From an uncultured Prevotellaceae bacterium (lineage in GTDB: Bacteria > Bacteroidota > Bacteroidia > Bacteroidales > Bacteroidaceae), in contig CACYKA010000001.1 in assembly GCA_902774795.1 (NCBI GenBank), positions 1 through 64,000 on the forward strand: DNA of 64,000 nucleotides. The letters are read 5' to 3'. This document shows positions 46,027 to 53,440 of the stretch, piece after piece (the first letter of the stretch is position 1; every line of letters starts with the position of its first letter). The notes beneath the pieces are model-generated. The model searched no databases. It worked only from the letters and a program-made list of their open reading frames with translations, and was not told the DNA's origin. The position numbers were made by a program, and so were the translations under genes.

Positions 46027-46647
46027 ATGCAGATACTAACAAAATACTTCCCTTCACTGACGGAACGACAGCAGGAGCAGTTTGCGGCTCTCGATGCGCT
46101 GTACCATGACTGGAACAGCAAAATCAACGTCATTTCACGCAAGGACATCGATAACCTGTACGAACACCACGTGCTGCACTCGCTGGCAATAGCTAAGCTG
46201 ATACACTTCAAGCCGGACACACAGATACTGGACTTCGGCTGCGGAGGCGGATTCCCAGGCATTCCCCTGGCGATAATGTTTCCGGAGTGTCGCTTCAAAC
46301 TTATCGACGGCACAGCAAAGAAAATTCGTGTATGTCAGGAGGTGGCTAGCGCCATAGGGCTTAAAAACGTTGTTGCAGAACAGCGGCGCGGTGAAGAGGA
46401 ACGGGGACAGTATGACTTCGTGGTATCAAGGGCGGTAATGCCGCTGCCGGATTTGGTGAAGATAGTGCGCAAGAATATCTCTAAGAAACAGCACAACGCC
46501 TACCCCAACGGCGTTATAACCCTCAAGGGAGGTGACCTGCAGAACGAGACACAGCCGTTCAAGAAAATAATAGACACAACAGAGCTGACGACCTATTTCT
46601 CGGAGGAATGGTTTAAGGAGAAGTTTGTCCTCTACTTACCGATTTGA
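46027..46647 (+). CDS. rsmG: 16S rRNA G527 N7-methyltransferase RsmG
   Basis: This 206-aa SAM-dependent enzyme methylates G527 of 16S rRNA. It has the SAM motif ILDFGCGGGFPGIPLAI (about 68-84) and the family stretches NVISRKDIDNLYEHHVLHSLA, LIDGTAKKIRVCQEVA and DFVVSRAV. The start at 46027 is chosen because the longer frame begins inside the promoter. It heads a plus-strand run through ruvC and the ABC ATPase. Confidence 0.95.
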   Translation: MQILTKYFPSLTERQQEQFAALDALYHDWNSKINVISRKDIDNLYEHHVLHSLAIAKLIHFKPDTQILDFGCGGGFPGIPLAIMFPECRFKLIDGTAKKIRVCQEVASAIGLKNVVAEQRRGEEERGQYDFVVSRAVMPLPDLVKIVRKNISKKQHNAYPNGVITLKGGDLQNETQPFKKIIDTTELTTYFSEEWFKEKFVLYLPI

Positions 46648-46691
46648 CGGAATGTCGAAATGTCGAAATATCGAAACAACGAAATATCATA
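46648..46691. repeat. GAAATGTCGAAATATCGAAAC word repeat
   Basis: The words fill the junction between rsmG and the hydrolase gene. They could be read as a 16-codon N-terminal extension of the latter, which is rejected. Confidence 0.7.
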
Positions 46692-47339
46692 ATGGAAATA
46701 AAGCTGATACAATGCAACATGGTTGCTGAGAATTGCTACATAGTGAGCGATGAGACGAAGGAGTGTGCCATCATAGACTGCGGGGCGTTCTCTGTAATGG
46801 AAAAGCAGGCTATTGGCGAATACATAGCTCAGAACAGGCTGAAGCCGGTGTTGCATCTGCTCACACACGGGCACTTCGACCACATGATGGGCAGCAAATG
46901 GGTGTATGACACTTACGGCCTGCAGCCGGTAATATGCGAACGCGACGCCGAGTTGTATAAGGATTTCCGCAATGAATTGGAATCATTCGGTATCGGAGGA
47001 ATGATAACAGACTGTGACATTCCGGCAATCGGACGCTGCCTTAACGACGGCGACACAGTGACTTTCGGCAACACTACTTTTCGCGTGATACACACCCCAG
47101 GCCACTCAAAGGGCAGCGTGGTATATTACTGCAAGGAGGAAAATGTGGCCTTTACCGGCGACACACTCTTCAGAGGCAGCATCGGACGTACCGACCTGCC
47201 GGGCGGCTCTATGTTCCAGATGATAAATTCCCTCAGACTGCTTCAGCAACTGCCCGACGAGACCCGTCTCTACCCTGGACACGGAGCAGACAGCACAATG
47301 GGACTTGAGGGAGCCACGAACCCATATCTCGACAGGTGA
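46692..47339 (+). CDS. Metallo-beta-lactamase-fold hydrolase (glyoxalase II-like)
   Basis: The 215-aa protein has the metal-binding motif [12 protein letters not shown], further ligands in [34 protein letters not shown] and a final His in [11 protein letters not shown]. This is the pattern of the YcbL/hydroxyacylglutathione-hydrolase-like group, two metal ions in the active site. The substrate is not determined. ATG 46692 is chosen over an upstream ATG inside the word repeat. ruvC starts within its stop codon. Confidence 0.88.
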   Translation: MEIKLIQCNMVAENCYIVSDETKECAIIDCGAFSVMEKQAIGEYIAQNRLKPVLHLLTHGHFDHMMGSKWVYDTYGLQPVICERDAELYKDFRNELESFGIGGMITDCDIPAIGRCLNDGDTVTFGNTTFRVIHTPGHSKGSVVYYCKEENVAFTGDTLFRGSIGRTDLPGGSMFQMINSLRLLQQLPDETRLYPGHGADSTMGLEGATNPYLDR

Positions 47340-47896
47340 AGACAGAGCGTATTATAATGGGCATCGACCCCGGCACCAACGTCATGGGCTACGGCGTCAT
47401 AAAATGCGTGGGACAGAAGGCAGAAATGATTGCCATGGGAGTCATCGACATGCGTAAGGAAGACGACACATACCTGAAACTGGGACACATCTTCGAGCGC
47501 GTGACGGGCATCATAGACGAATACCTGCCTGACGAACTGGCCATCGAGGCACCCTTCTTCGGAAAAAACGTGCAGTCGATGCTGAAGCTGGGCAGGGCAC
47601 AGGGGGTTGCCATAGCAGCGGCTATACAGCACTCGGTGCCCATACACGAATATGCCCCGATGAAGATAAAGATGGCTCTCACGGGCAATGGCAGCGCCTC
47701 GAAGGAACAGGTGGCGGGAATGCTGCAGCGCATACTGAAGATAAGCCCCGACGACATGCCGAAATTCATGGATGCCACAGACGCACTGGCAGCAGCTTAC
47801 TGCCACTTCATGCAGACGAACGCTCCCATATCGGGAGGAAAGAAATATTCCTCGTGGAAGGACTTCGCACAGAAAAACAAAGACAGGGTGTCTTAA
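47336..47896 (+). CDS. ruvC: Holliday junction resolvase RuvC
   Basis: This 186-aa endonuclease resolves Holliday junctions. Acidic active-site residues stand in [14 protein letters not shown] (Asp11), [11 protein letters not shown] and [12 protein letters not shown]. The frame opens with GTG at 47336, overlapping the upstream stop (GTGA junction). An ATG seven codons later would cut the first strand and is less likely. Confidence 0.95.
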   Translation: MKTERIIMGIDPGTNVMGYGVIKCVGQKAEMIAMGVIDMRKEDDTYLKLGHIFERVTGIIDEYLPDELAIEAPFFGKNVQSMLKLGRAQGVAIAAAIQHSVPIHEYAPMKIKMALTGNGSASKEQVAGMLQRILKISPDDMPKFMDATDALAAAYCHFMQTNAPISGGKKYSSWKDFAQKNKDRVS

Positions 47897-47923
47897 TTCT
47901 TAATGCATAATTCATAATTTAAA
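47897..47923. repeat. TTAATGCATAATTCATAATTT spacer word
   Basis: A short AT word of the same class as 1206-1246 joins ruvC to the ABC ATPase gene. Confidence 0.6.
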
Positions 47924-49231
47924 ATGGCTGACTCTTCGATAGCAATAGTGGGTCTCAATGCGAGCGGCAAGACGCAACTCGTGGAGAAATATCTGCGTGA
48001 GAATCCCTCACGCTATGTGCGCTATATCACCTTCCGCGACACCTACGGAGGTGACAACGACCGCACCTACTACCTGCAGCAGAGGTGGAACCAGATGGAG
48101 ATAGACCCTGAGACACCTACCGTAGAGCAGTTGTTGGAGAAGGCCTACAAGGCAGGCAACGCCCCTTCGACGGGCTCAGGAAACGATGACGCCAAGGCCT
48201 TCAAGGAACATCTATACGACATCTTCAACCTGCGCTACCTGCTGGACAAATACATCATACTGCTGTCATCGGGAGAGCTGCGCAAATTCGTATTGTGCCG
48301 CGCCTTGATGGCACGTCCGAAGAAACTCATCATAGACAATCCCTTCATAGGTCTCGACAAGGAAACCCGTGAACAGCTCAAGGAAGTGCTGGCAGACCTA
48401 AGCAAGGAACACGACTTGCAGATAGTACTTATTCTCACGAAAGAAAAAGAGGTGCCGCCATTCATCACGGACATACGGCACATAGAGAACATCGAAAACA
48501 AGGAACACCTCACTGCACATCCGGAACTGATACCCGAACTGCCTTCAGCCTTCAGCCTTCAGACATCAGCCATCGTTGACCTGAAGAACGTAAAGATACA
48601 GTACGGCCCGCGTACCATTCTGAAAGACCTCAACTGGACTGTAAGGCGCGGAGAGAGGTGGGCGCTGTCTGGACAGAACGGTGCAGGAAAATCAACCCTG
48701 CTGTCGATAATCTGCTGTGACAATCCGCAGTCATATGCCAACGACGTGGCATTGTTCGGTATGCAGCGCGGACACGGTGAGAGTATCTGGGAGATAAAGA
48801 AACACATAGGTTATGTATCGCCGGAGATGCATCGTTCATACACGAGGGACCTGCCAGTGATGCGCATCATAGCATCAGGACTGAAAGACACCATAGGACT
48901 GTATGTACAGCCTACGGAGGACGACTACAGGATATGCCGCCAGTGGATGAGGGTGTTCGGCATAGAGCATCTGGCAGAACGGTCGTTCATAAAGCTTTCG
49001 TCAGGCGAGCAGAGACTGGTACTCGTAGTCAGGGCTTTCGTAAAGAGTCCCGACCTGCTGATTCTCGACGAACCCCTGCACGGACTTGACGAACCGCGAA
49101 GCCAGATGGTGAAAGACATCATCGATGCCTACTGTCAGGACGAGAGCAAGACACTCATCATGGTGACACACTACGAAGAGAACCTGCCCAAGTGCATAAC
49201 AAACAAGATAGAACTAAAGCGAACAATATAA
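47924..49231 (+). CDS. Cytosolic tandem ABC ATPase (ModF-like)
   Basis: The 435-aa protein holds two ABC ATPase domains. The first has Walker A GLNASGKT (about 10-17), signature LLSSGELRK and Walker B-like KKLIIDNP. The second has GQNGAGKST (about 250), KLSSGEQRLVLV and LLILDEPLHGLD. In the first domain Asn replaces the Asp-Glu ending of Walker B, so it may be a poor hydrolase. There is no membrane part and no permease neighbour. ModF/PhrA-like soluble ABC pairs are known but of unclear role. Two word-derived inserts occur (APSTGSGND near residue 78; SAFSLQTSA near 207). Confidence 0.85.
   Translation: MADSSIAIVGLNASGKTQLVEKYLRENPSRYVRYITFRDTYGGDNDRTYYLQQRWNQMEIDPETPTVEQLLEKAYKAGNAPSTGSGNDDAKAFKEHLYDIFNLRYLLDKYIILLSSGELRKFVLCRALMARPKKLIIDNPFIGLDKETREQLKEVLADLSKEHDLQIVLILTKEKEVPPFITDIRHIENIENKEHLTAHPELIPELPSAFSLQTSAIVDLKNVKIQYGPRTILKDLNWTVRRGERWALSGQNGAGKSTLLSIICCDNPQSYANDVALFGMQRGHGESIWEIKKHIGYVSPEMHRSYTRDLPVMRIIASGLKDTIGLYVQPTEDDYRICRQWMRVFGIEHLAERSFIKLSSGEQRLVLVVRAFVKSPDLLILDEPLHGLDEPRSQMVKDIIDAYCQDESKTLIMVTHYEENLPKCITNKIELKRTI
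48153..48190 (+). repeat. CCCCTTCGACGGGCTCAGG word in the ABC ATPase gene
   Basis: This 19-base word encodes APSTGSG in a loop of the first ATPase domain. It resembles a CCTTCGACAGGCTCAGG-type interspersed word that is common in bacterial genomes (recalled, not searched). Confidence 0.5.
48539..48575 (+). repeat. CCTTCAGCCTTCAGACATCAG word in the ABC ATPase gene
   Basis: Tandem CTTCAGC units encode PSAFSLQTSA in the linker between the two ATPase domains. They are the inverse of the GGCTGAAGGCTGA words in the nitrilase gene. Confidence 0.7.
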
Positions 49232-49244
49232 AAACAAAAGACAA

Positions 49245-50474
49245 ATGAAAAAATTAGCATTATCAACCCTCATTCTCTGCTCGTCAGCCTATGCGGCAGC
49301 GAATTCTTCACTCTTCACTCTTAACTCTTCACTATCCGAAGACAGCGTTAAGCAAGACAGTATCGTATTCACTACTGTAAAAGAGATTCCTATTACCTCA
49401 ATCAAGAACCAGTCACGCTCAGGCACCTGCTGGGCCTACTCTACCCTGTCCTACTTCGAGGCAGAGATACTGAAGAAGAGCGGCAAGACCTACGATCTCA
49501 GCGAGATGTTCATAGCCAATCAGGACTATATAGACCGCGCCACGATGATGGTGCGCCTGCACGGCGACATGCAGTTTGCACAGGGTGGCTCAGCATACGA
49601 CGTATATTACATTCTGAAGACTAATGGCATCTGCCCCGAGGAGGCTATGGCAGCACCGGGCAGCCTCGTCGGCGATACGCTGAATAACTTCAACGAATTC
49701 TTCAAGGTCATGACACCATACGTCAAGGCTCTTGCAACATCAGAGGCAAAGAAACTCTCTCCGGCTTGGAAGAACGGCCTGCAGGGCATCATTGACGCAT
49801 ACATCGGCAAGAAGCCTGAGAAGTTCACCTACGAAGGAAAAGAATATACTCCGCAGACCTTCTCTGCCTCTCTGGGTCTTGACTGGAACGACTATGTATC
49901 AATCACATCCTATACCCACCACCCCTTCTGGACCGAGTTCCCTGTTGAGGTGCAGGACAACTGGCGCGGTGGAATGTCATGGAACATACCTATGGACGAC
50001 ATGGCACGCATCATAGACAATGCCATCGACAACGGCTACACCGTAGCATGGGGCGGCGACGTCTCTGACGACGGATTTACCCGCGAGGGGCTGGCTATTC
50101 TCATCGATACTGAGAAGATGGCCGACAACGAAGGCTCAGATATGGCAAAGTGGCTGAAGCTCACCACCAAAGAGAGGAACGAGAAGATAAAGAAACTGGG
50201 TGCCAACGTTCCTGAGCTGACCCCAAGTCAGGAGAAGCGCCAGGAAGAGTTCGACAACTGGCAGCTGACCGACGACCACGGAATGCTCATCTATGGTAAG
50301 GCAACCGACCAGAACGGCCGCGAGTACTACATGGTGAAGAACTCATGGGGCAAGACTGGAACCTACAAAGGCATCTGGTACATGTCAAAGAACTTCATCA
50401 TCGCCAAGACAATGGACTTCCTTGTAAACAAGAACGCCGTACCAAAGGACATCCGCAAGAAGTGCGGCTTCTAA
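49245..50474 (+). CDS. Secreted C1B cysteine aminopeptidase (bleomycin hydrolase family)
   Basis: The 409-aa papain-like peptidase has catalytic Gln56 and Cys62 (NQSRSGTCWAYS), His345 (TDDHGMLIYG) and Asn366 (VKNSWG). An N-terminal signal peptide (MKKLALSTLILCSSAYA) sends it to the periplasm or beyond, unlike cytoplasmic PepC. Residues about 18-33 (ANSSLFTLNSSLSED) just after the signal are encoded by a CTTCACTCTTAACT word repeat. It follows the ABC ATPase gene by 13 bases and ends at a clear terminator. Confidence 0.92.
   Translation: MKKLALSTLILCSSAYAAANSSLFTLNSSLSEDSVKQDSIVFTTVKEIPITSIKNQSRSGTCWAYSTLSYFEAEILKKSGKTYDLSEMFIANQDYIDRATMMVRLHGDMQFAQGGSAYDVYYILKTNGICPEEAMAAPGSLVGDTLNNFNEFFKVMTPYVKALATSEAKKLSPAWKNGLQGIIDAYIGKKPEKFTYEGKEYTPQTFSASLGLDWNDYVSITSYTHHPFWTEFPVEVQDNWRGGMSWNIPMDDMARIIDNAIDNGYTVAWGGDVSDDGFTREGLAILIDTEKMADNEGSDMAKWLKLTTKERNEKIKKLGANVPELTPSQEKRQEEFDNWQLTDDHGMLIYGKATDQNGREYYMVKNSWGKTGTYKGIWYMSKNFIIAKTMDFLVNKNAVPKDIRKKCGF
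49302..49334 (+). repeat. CTTCACTCTTAACT word repeat inside the C1B peptidase gene
   Basis: More than 20 consecutive bases are shared with the untranslated spacer before queH (13495-13527). Here the words are in frame and encode SSLFTLNSSL directly after the signal peptide. Confidence 0.8.
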
Positions 50475-50498
50475 TCCAAGCTACACCTATTATATATA

Positions 50499-50534
50499 AT
50501 TGGGGGCTGCAATAAAATGCAGTCCCCAATTTTT
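50499..50534 (+). terminator. Terminator after the C1B peptidase gene
   Basis: ATTGGGGGCTGCA (50499-50511) pairs over 13 positions with TGCAGTCCCCAAT (50518-50530) around an ATAAAA loop. A T-run follows. Confidence 0.9.
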
Positions 50535-50612
50535 ACGAAGCCTTCCAGCACTTTTTACATGGCTTTCAAAAAAGTGTTAGAAGGCCTTGCAGCAAATTTT
50601 ACAAGGCGATGT
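50531..50612 (-). repeat. Interspersed repeat family A, copy 2
   Basis: This is the inverted partner of 101-184, with about eight differences. It starts in the T-run of the peptidase terminator. The same internal hairpin is kept, with compensating wobble positions. Confidence 0.8.
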
Positions 50613-50948
50613 GGTGTGGATGCTGTTCTTGTTGTACATTAACGAACGCTTATCCGACGACAGAGGCAGGTTATTGGAAAATAAGGCAGCCTTATTTTCG
50701 CTTAAAGGCAGGTTATGGACGATACGGCGTTTCGTGGCCTTTGATACGCCGTCTCGCTGGTGCTCATACGCCGTTTCGTGTTTACTGAGCCTCACCCCTC
50801 ACTCAAGGTCGTAATAACTCCTGTTTTTTTTCCACTAGGGATTACAATTGTTACCCTTAAGGGTTGCAAATTGTCTTACGCTAGAAAAAGTTGACACAAC
50901 ATAATTTTCCCCTTGTCTTTGGTGATATAAAATGGAAGAGGTTTTAGG
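50613..50948. other. Gene-free repeat mosaic
   Basis: No credible gene is seen here. It holds a direct repeat GGCAGGTTATTGGA / GGCAGGTTATGGA (near 50665 and 50707), a palindrome AAAATAAGGC-AG-CCTTATTTT (near 50678-50698), and three units of the form ATACGCCGTTTCGTG at about 22-base spacing (50722-50780). Two overlapping open frames of 72-75 codons exist but consist of repeats only. Confidence 0.6.
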
Positions 50949-50958
50949 GAAGAGGTAA

Positions 50959-50998
50959 GCAAAATCGGAGACTGCATTTTACTGCGGCCTCCGATTTT
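50959..50998 (-). terminator. Terminator of the rubredoxin gene
   Basis: AAAATCGGAG and CTCCGATTTT enclose a second stem CTGCA/TGCGG. On the minus strand the structure ends in TTTT. Its core GCAGTAAAATGCAGTC is nearly the same as that of the peptidase terminator at 50499, in the opposite direction. Confidence 0.85.
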
Positions 50999-51031
50999 CA
51001 TTTTCGTTTTCGTTAGCGTTTTCGTTAAGTT

Positions 51032-51190
51032 TTATGCCTCGGCGAACTGGTCTTTGCCTACTCCGCACAATGGGCACTCGAAATCTTCAGGAACATCTTC
51101 CCATGCTGTACCTGGCTCGATACCTGCCTCTGGAACACCTACTTCGGGATCATACTCCCAACCACATACTTCACAAACATACTTTGCCAT
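51032..51190 (-). CDS. Rubredoxin
   Basis: This complete 52-aa rubredoxin binds one iron by four cysteines in two knuckles, CEVCG (6 and 9) and CPLCG (39 and 42). It has the typical sequence [30 protein letters not shown] and a closing KDQF. It is a cytoplasmic one-electron carrier, in anaerobes often a donor to peroxide or superoxide reductases. It has a terminator just downstream and GTTTTCGTTAGCG words between stop and terminator. No redox partner is adjacent. Confidence 0.96.
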   Translation of the reverse strand: MAKYVCEVCGWEYDPEVGVPEAGIEPGTAWEDVPEDFECPLCGVGKDQFAEA

Positions 51191-51233
51191 AGTCGTAATA
51201 AATTTAAAAGTTAAACAAAAACTATATAAAAAA

Positions 51234-52823
51234 TTAATCTTTAATCTTTAATTTAATAATCTTCACGTCGGTGAGCGGTTTGTCGCCTTGGGCGTGGTCA
51301 ACGGGCACCTGCCTTATCTTGTCAACGACTTCCATGCCGCCCACGACTTCTCCGAAGACGGTGTAGGTCTTGTCAAGGTGTGAGGCATTGCCCCAAACGA
51401 TATAGAACTGGTTTGCACGACTCTTGAAGGTGGGATTCTTCTCGTCGCCCTCGCGTGCCGCAGCCACAGCGCCCCTCTTATGCCAGAAACGAGGATACTG
51501 TATCTCAGCATCTATCGTAGCAGCCTCGCCGCTCTTGCCGCCCTGAATCATAAAGTTCTTGATTACGCGACTGAAGAGAGTTCCTTCAAGAGCTCCGCTG
51601 TTGGCACTGGCGATGTAAGCGTCCCTGTGCTTCGGAGTCTCGTTATAAAGCTCTATGGTTATCGTACCCATCGAGGTCTCCATATCCATGAGCTTGCGGT
51701 CATAGTACTTGGGGGACAGTGTTCCTGCCATCACCTTCTCCATAGTCACGGCACGCATGATGTCTGTCGGCTTGCCATCCTCGTGGAAGGCACCCAGCTT
51801 ATATTGTGACGGGCGACAGGTGGGTTCCCAATAGAATATGCCCCTGCAGTGTCCGTCAGTTGCCGTCTTGCTCAGATTGATGAGGCGTTGGAAGTCTTCC
51901 CTACCCTGCCCCGTTGTCTGAGGGTCTGACTCATCAACAAGGAACCCAGTCTCAACTATCATCGTCTCCGTGCCATAGCGTGAATACAGGTCCTTTATAT
52001 TCTGCATGCAATCGGCATACAGCCTGTCTATAGTGCCGGTATATCCACTGTCGAAGGCCCAGTAGGGATAGACGGACATACCTATCATGTCCCACTTGGC
52101 ACCATTGTTCTTCAGGGCATCGAGGTTGGTCATGTAGAGTTCTGCATCGTAGCCCTTATCCAGATGTGCAATCACCAAAGCATCCGGGAACACCGCCTTC
52201 ACAGCTTCATAGCCCGCCTTGAAGAGCCCCGCAAACTGCTTCATCTGGTCTTCGTCCATCCACATACCTTTCAGTTCGCCATCAGTCTCGCGTATCTTGC
52301 CCACAGGCCACAGGAAACCATTGCTCGTCTCATTGCCCACCTGCACCCATTTTGGCTGCACGCCATTGTCCTTGAGCAGGGTCAGCACACTCTTGGTATG
52401 CTCTGCCACGTCGGCACACAACTGCTTGTATTTATGTTTCTCCCAAGCCTTGGGGATATTCTGCTTTGCAGGGTCAGCCCACCAGTCGCTGTAGTGGAAG
52501 TCAATCATGACATCCATACCAAGGTCTTTGGCACGAAGAGCCTTGACGAGCACATCTGCGGCATTGCAGTAGTTGCCGTGCTCCGCAGGATCTACCCACA
52601 CCCTGAGACGTACGGCATTCATACCCATCTCCTTCATCAGGGCAGTTGCCTCACGTTCCTCACCAAGATAGTTATAAATCTTCTGTCCCCTGGCTTCCAT
52701 CTCAGTACACCAACTGATGTCTGCACCAAGAGTGAAGTTCTCCGCCTTCAACTGGAGAGTGAAGAATGAAAGAATGAAGAAATGAAAGAATGAAAAAATG
52801 ACTGTAGATATAAGTTTTCGCAT
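51234..52823 (-). CDS. Secreted GH53 endo-1,4-beta-galactanase fused to a cyclophilin
   Basis: The 529-aa protein has two recognisable parts. Residues about 28-375 are a GH53 galactanase with acid/base Glu165 ([11 protein letters not shown]) and nucleophile Glu291 (MIVETGF). Residues about 380-529 are a cyclophilin prolyl isomerase with the active-site pattern [13 protein letters not shown] (Arg419, Phe424, Gln427), [10 protein letters not shown] and [17 protein letters not shown]. The signal peptide (about 1-27) has a core [12 protein letters not shown] encoded by ATTCTTTC words. The galactanase would cut pectic galactan, fitting the GH2/GH43/PL1 operon 6 kb away. The fusion is continuous, with no stop or frameshift; an internal start at Met379 or Met381 could also yield a free cyclophilin. 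Confidence 0.9.
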   Translation of the reverse strand: MRKLISTVIFSFFHFFILSFFTLQLKAENFTLGADISWCTEMEARGQKIYNYLGEEREATALMKEMGMNAVRLRVWVDPAEHGNYCNAADVLVKALRAKDLGMDVMIDFHYSDWWADPAKQNIPKAWEKHKYKQLCADVAEHTKSVLTLLKDNGVQPKWVQVGNETSNGFLWPVGKIRETDGELKGMWMDEDQMKQFAGLFKAGYEAVKAVFPDALVIAHLDKGYDAELYMTNLDALKNNGAKWDMIGMSVYPYWAFDSGYTGTIDRLYADCMQNIKDLYSRYGTETMIVETGFLVDESDPQTTGQGREDFQRLINLSKTATDGHCRGIFYWEPTCRPSQYKLGAFHEDGKPTDIMRAVTMEKVMAGTLSPKYYDRKLMDMETSMGTITIELYNETPKHRDAYIASANSGALEGTLFSRVIKNFMIQGGKSGEAATIDAEIQYPRFWHKRGAVAAAREGDEKNPTFKSRANQFYIVWGNASHLDKTYTVFGEVVGGMEVVDKIRQVPVDHAQGDKPLTDVKIIKLKIKD

Positions 52824-52865
52824 ATATAATAGAAAAATGAAAGAATGAAGAAATGAAGAAATGAA
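52745..52865 (-). repeat. GAATGAAGAAATGAAA word repeats across the GH53 start
   Basis: One block (about 52749-52802) is translated and forms the hydrophobic core of the signal peptide. A second block of the same words (52830-52865) lies in the untranslated leader. Confidence 0.8.
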
Positions 52866-52873
52866 TGCGTTTG

Positions 52874-52905
52874 CAAAGATACAATTAAATTATGAGAAAT
52901 ACAAA
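52874..52905 (-). promoter_or_regulatory. Promoter of the GH53-cyclophilin gene
   Basis: On the minus strand TATCTTTG (52874-52881) and TTTG (52902-52905) are 20 bases apart. The -33 element overlaps the T-run of the upstream operon terminator. Confidence 0.75.
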
Positions 52906-52944
52906 AAAAACAGGAGAAAATGATTTATTTTCATTTCCTCCTGT
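52902..52944 (-). terminator. Terminator of the HMA-TonB-FMN operon
   Basis: ACAGGAGAAAATGA (52910-52923) pairs with TCATTTCCTCCTGT (52931-52944) with one mismatch and a seven-base loop. On the minus strand eight T follow. Confidence 0.85.
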
Positions 52945-52961
52945 CATAATCATAGGATTTT

Positions 52962-53375
52962 TTACTTGTGCTTCTTATAATATTCCAATCCAAGCTGCAC
53001 ATTCTTCTTTACAGCATCGGAAGTGATGGTAGCACCTGTAACGCCGTCAACGTTTTGCTTCTCTGCATCCTTGAGTTTCATGTCGTTCCACGCAGGAATC
53101 AGCTTACGCTTAATCATTGCGTTATACTTAGGAGTCTCCTGATTCTTCAGCATCTCAACACGGACAATCTTATCCTTCTGGATGTAAATCTTCAGTGGTG
53201 TAGTACCAACGTAGCCTATCACATTCTTGCTGAGAGTTGTGGTATTGACTACTGTCATACCGTTCTCCTTAGTAATCACACCGTCATCGCCCTTGGCGCT
53301 CGACAGCATCACGACTGCACAAAGCAGGAGGCAAAGACCAAAAATGTTTTTGAGTGATGATTTCTTGTTGTTCAT
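52962..53375 (-). CDS. Exported FMN-binding domain protein
   Basis: The 137-aa protein has an N-terminal signal/anchor (about 9-27) and a single FMN-binding domain of the RnfG/NqrC type. The flavinylation motif DGVTGATITS is intact (Asp110, Gly114-Ala115-Thr116), so Thr116 is the expected site to which ApbE would attach FMN covalently. It should act as an extracytoplasmic electron carrier. It is the last gene of the minus-strand operon, 65 bases after the DUF4876-dockerin gene. The polyferredoxin beyond tatC is a plausible electron donor (inference). Confidence 0.88.
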   Translation of the reverse strand: MNNKKSSLKNIFGLCLLLCAVVMLSSAKGDDGVITKENGMTVVNTTTLSKNVIGYVGTTPLKIYIQKDKIVRVEMLKNQETPKYNAMIKRKLIPAWNDMKLKDAEKQNVDGVTGATITSDAVKKNVQLGLEYYKKHK

Positions 53376-53440
53376 TCTTTGTATCTTTATTAATAATATT
53401 CAATTTCACAATAAATGTGACGAACCTTTCTGCAGAAGGT

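Noticed and set aside
46644-46691. Sixteen-codon N-terminal extension of the MBL-fold hydrolase
   Set aside because: It is encoded by GAAATGTCGAAATATC words; the fold begins at Met 46692.
50577-50814. Two overlapping small open frames in the repeat mosaic
   Set aside because: Both consist of repeat-derived peptides (LPLSENKAALFSNNLPLSS and its mirror), with no start signal and no homologous pattern.
51670-51700. Possible frameshift or assembly join between GH53 and cyclophilin
   Set aside because: The frame is continuous and both sides have complete domains with a plausible linker; no sign of a broken codon pattern. Read coverage would settle it.
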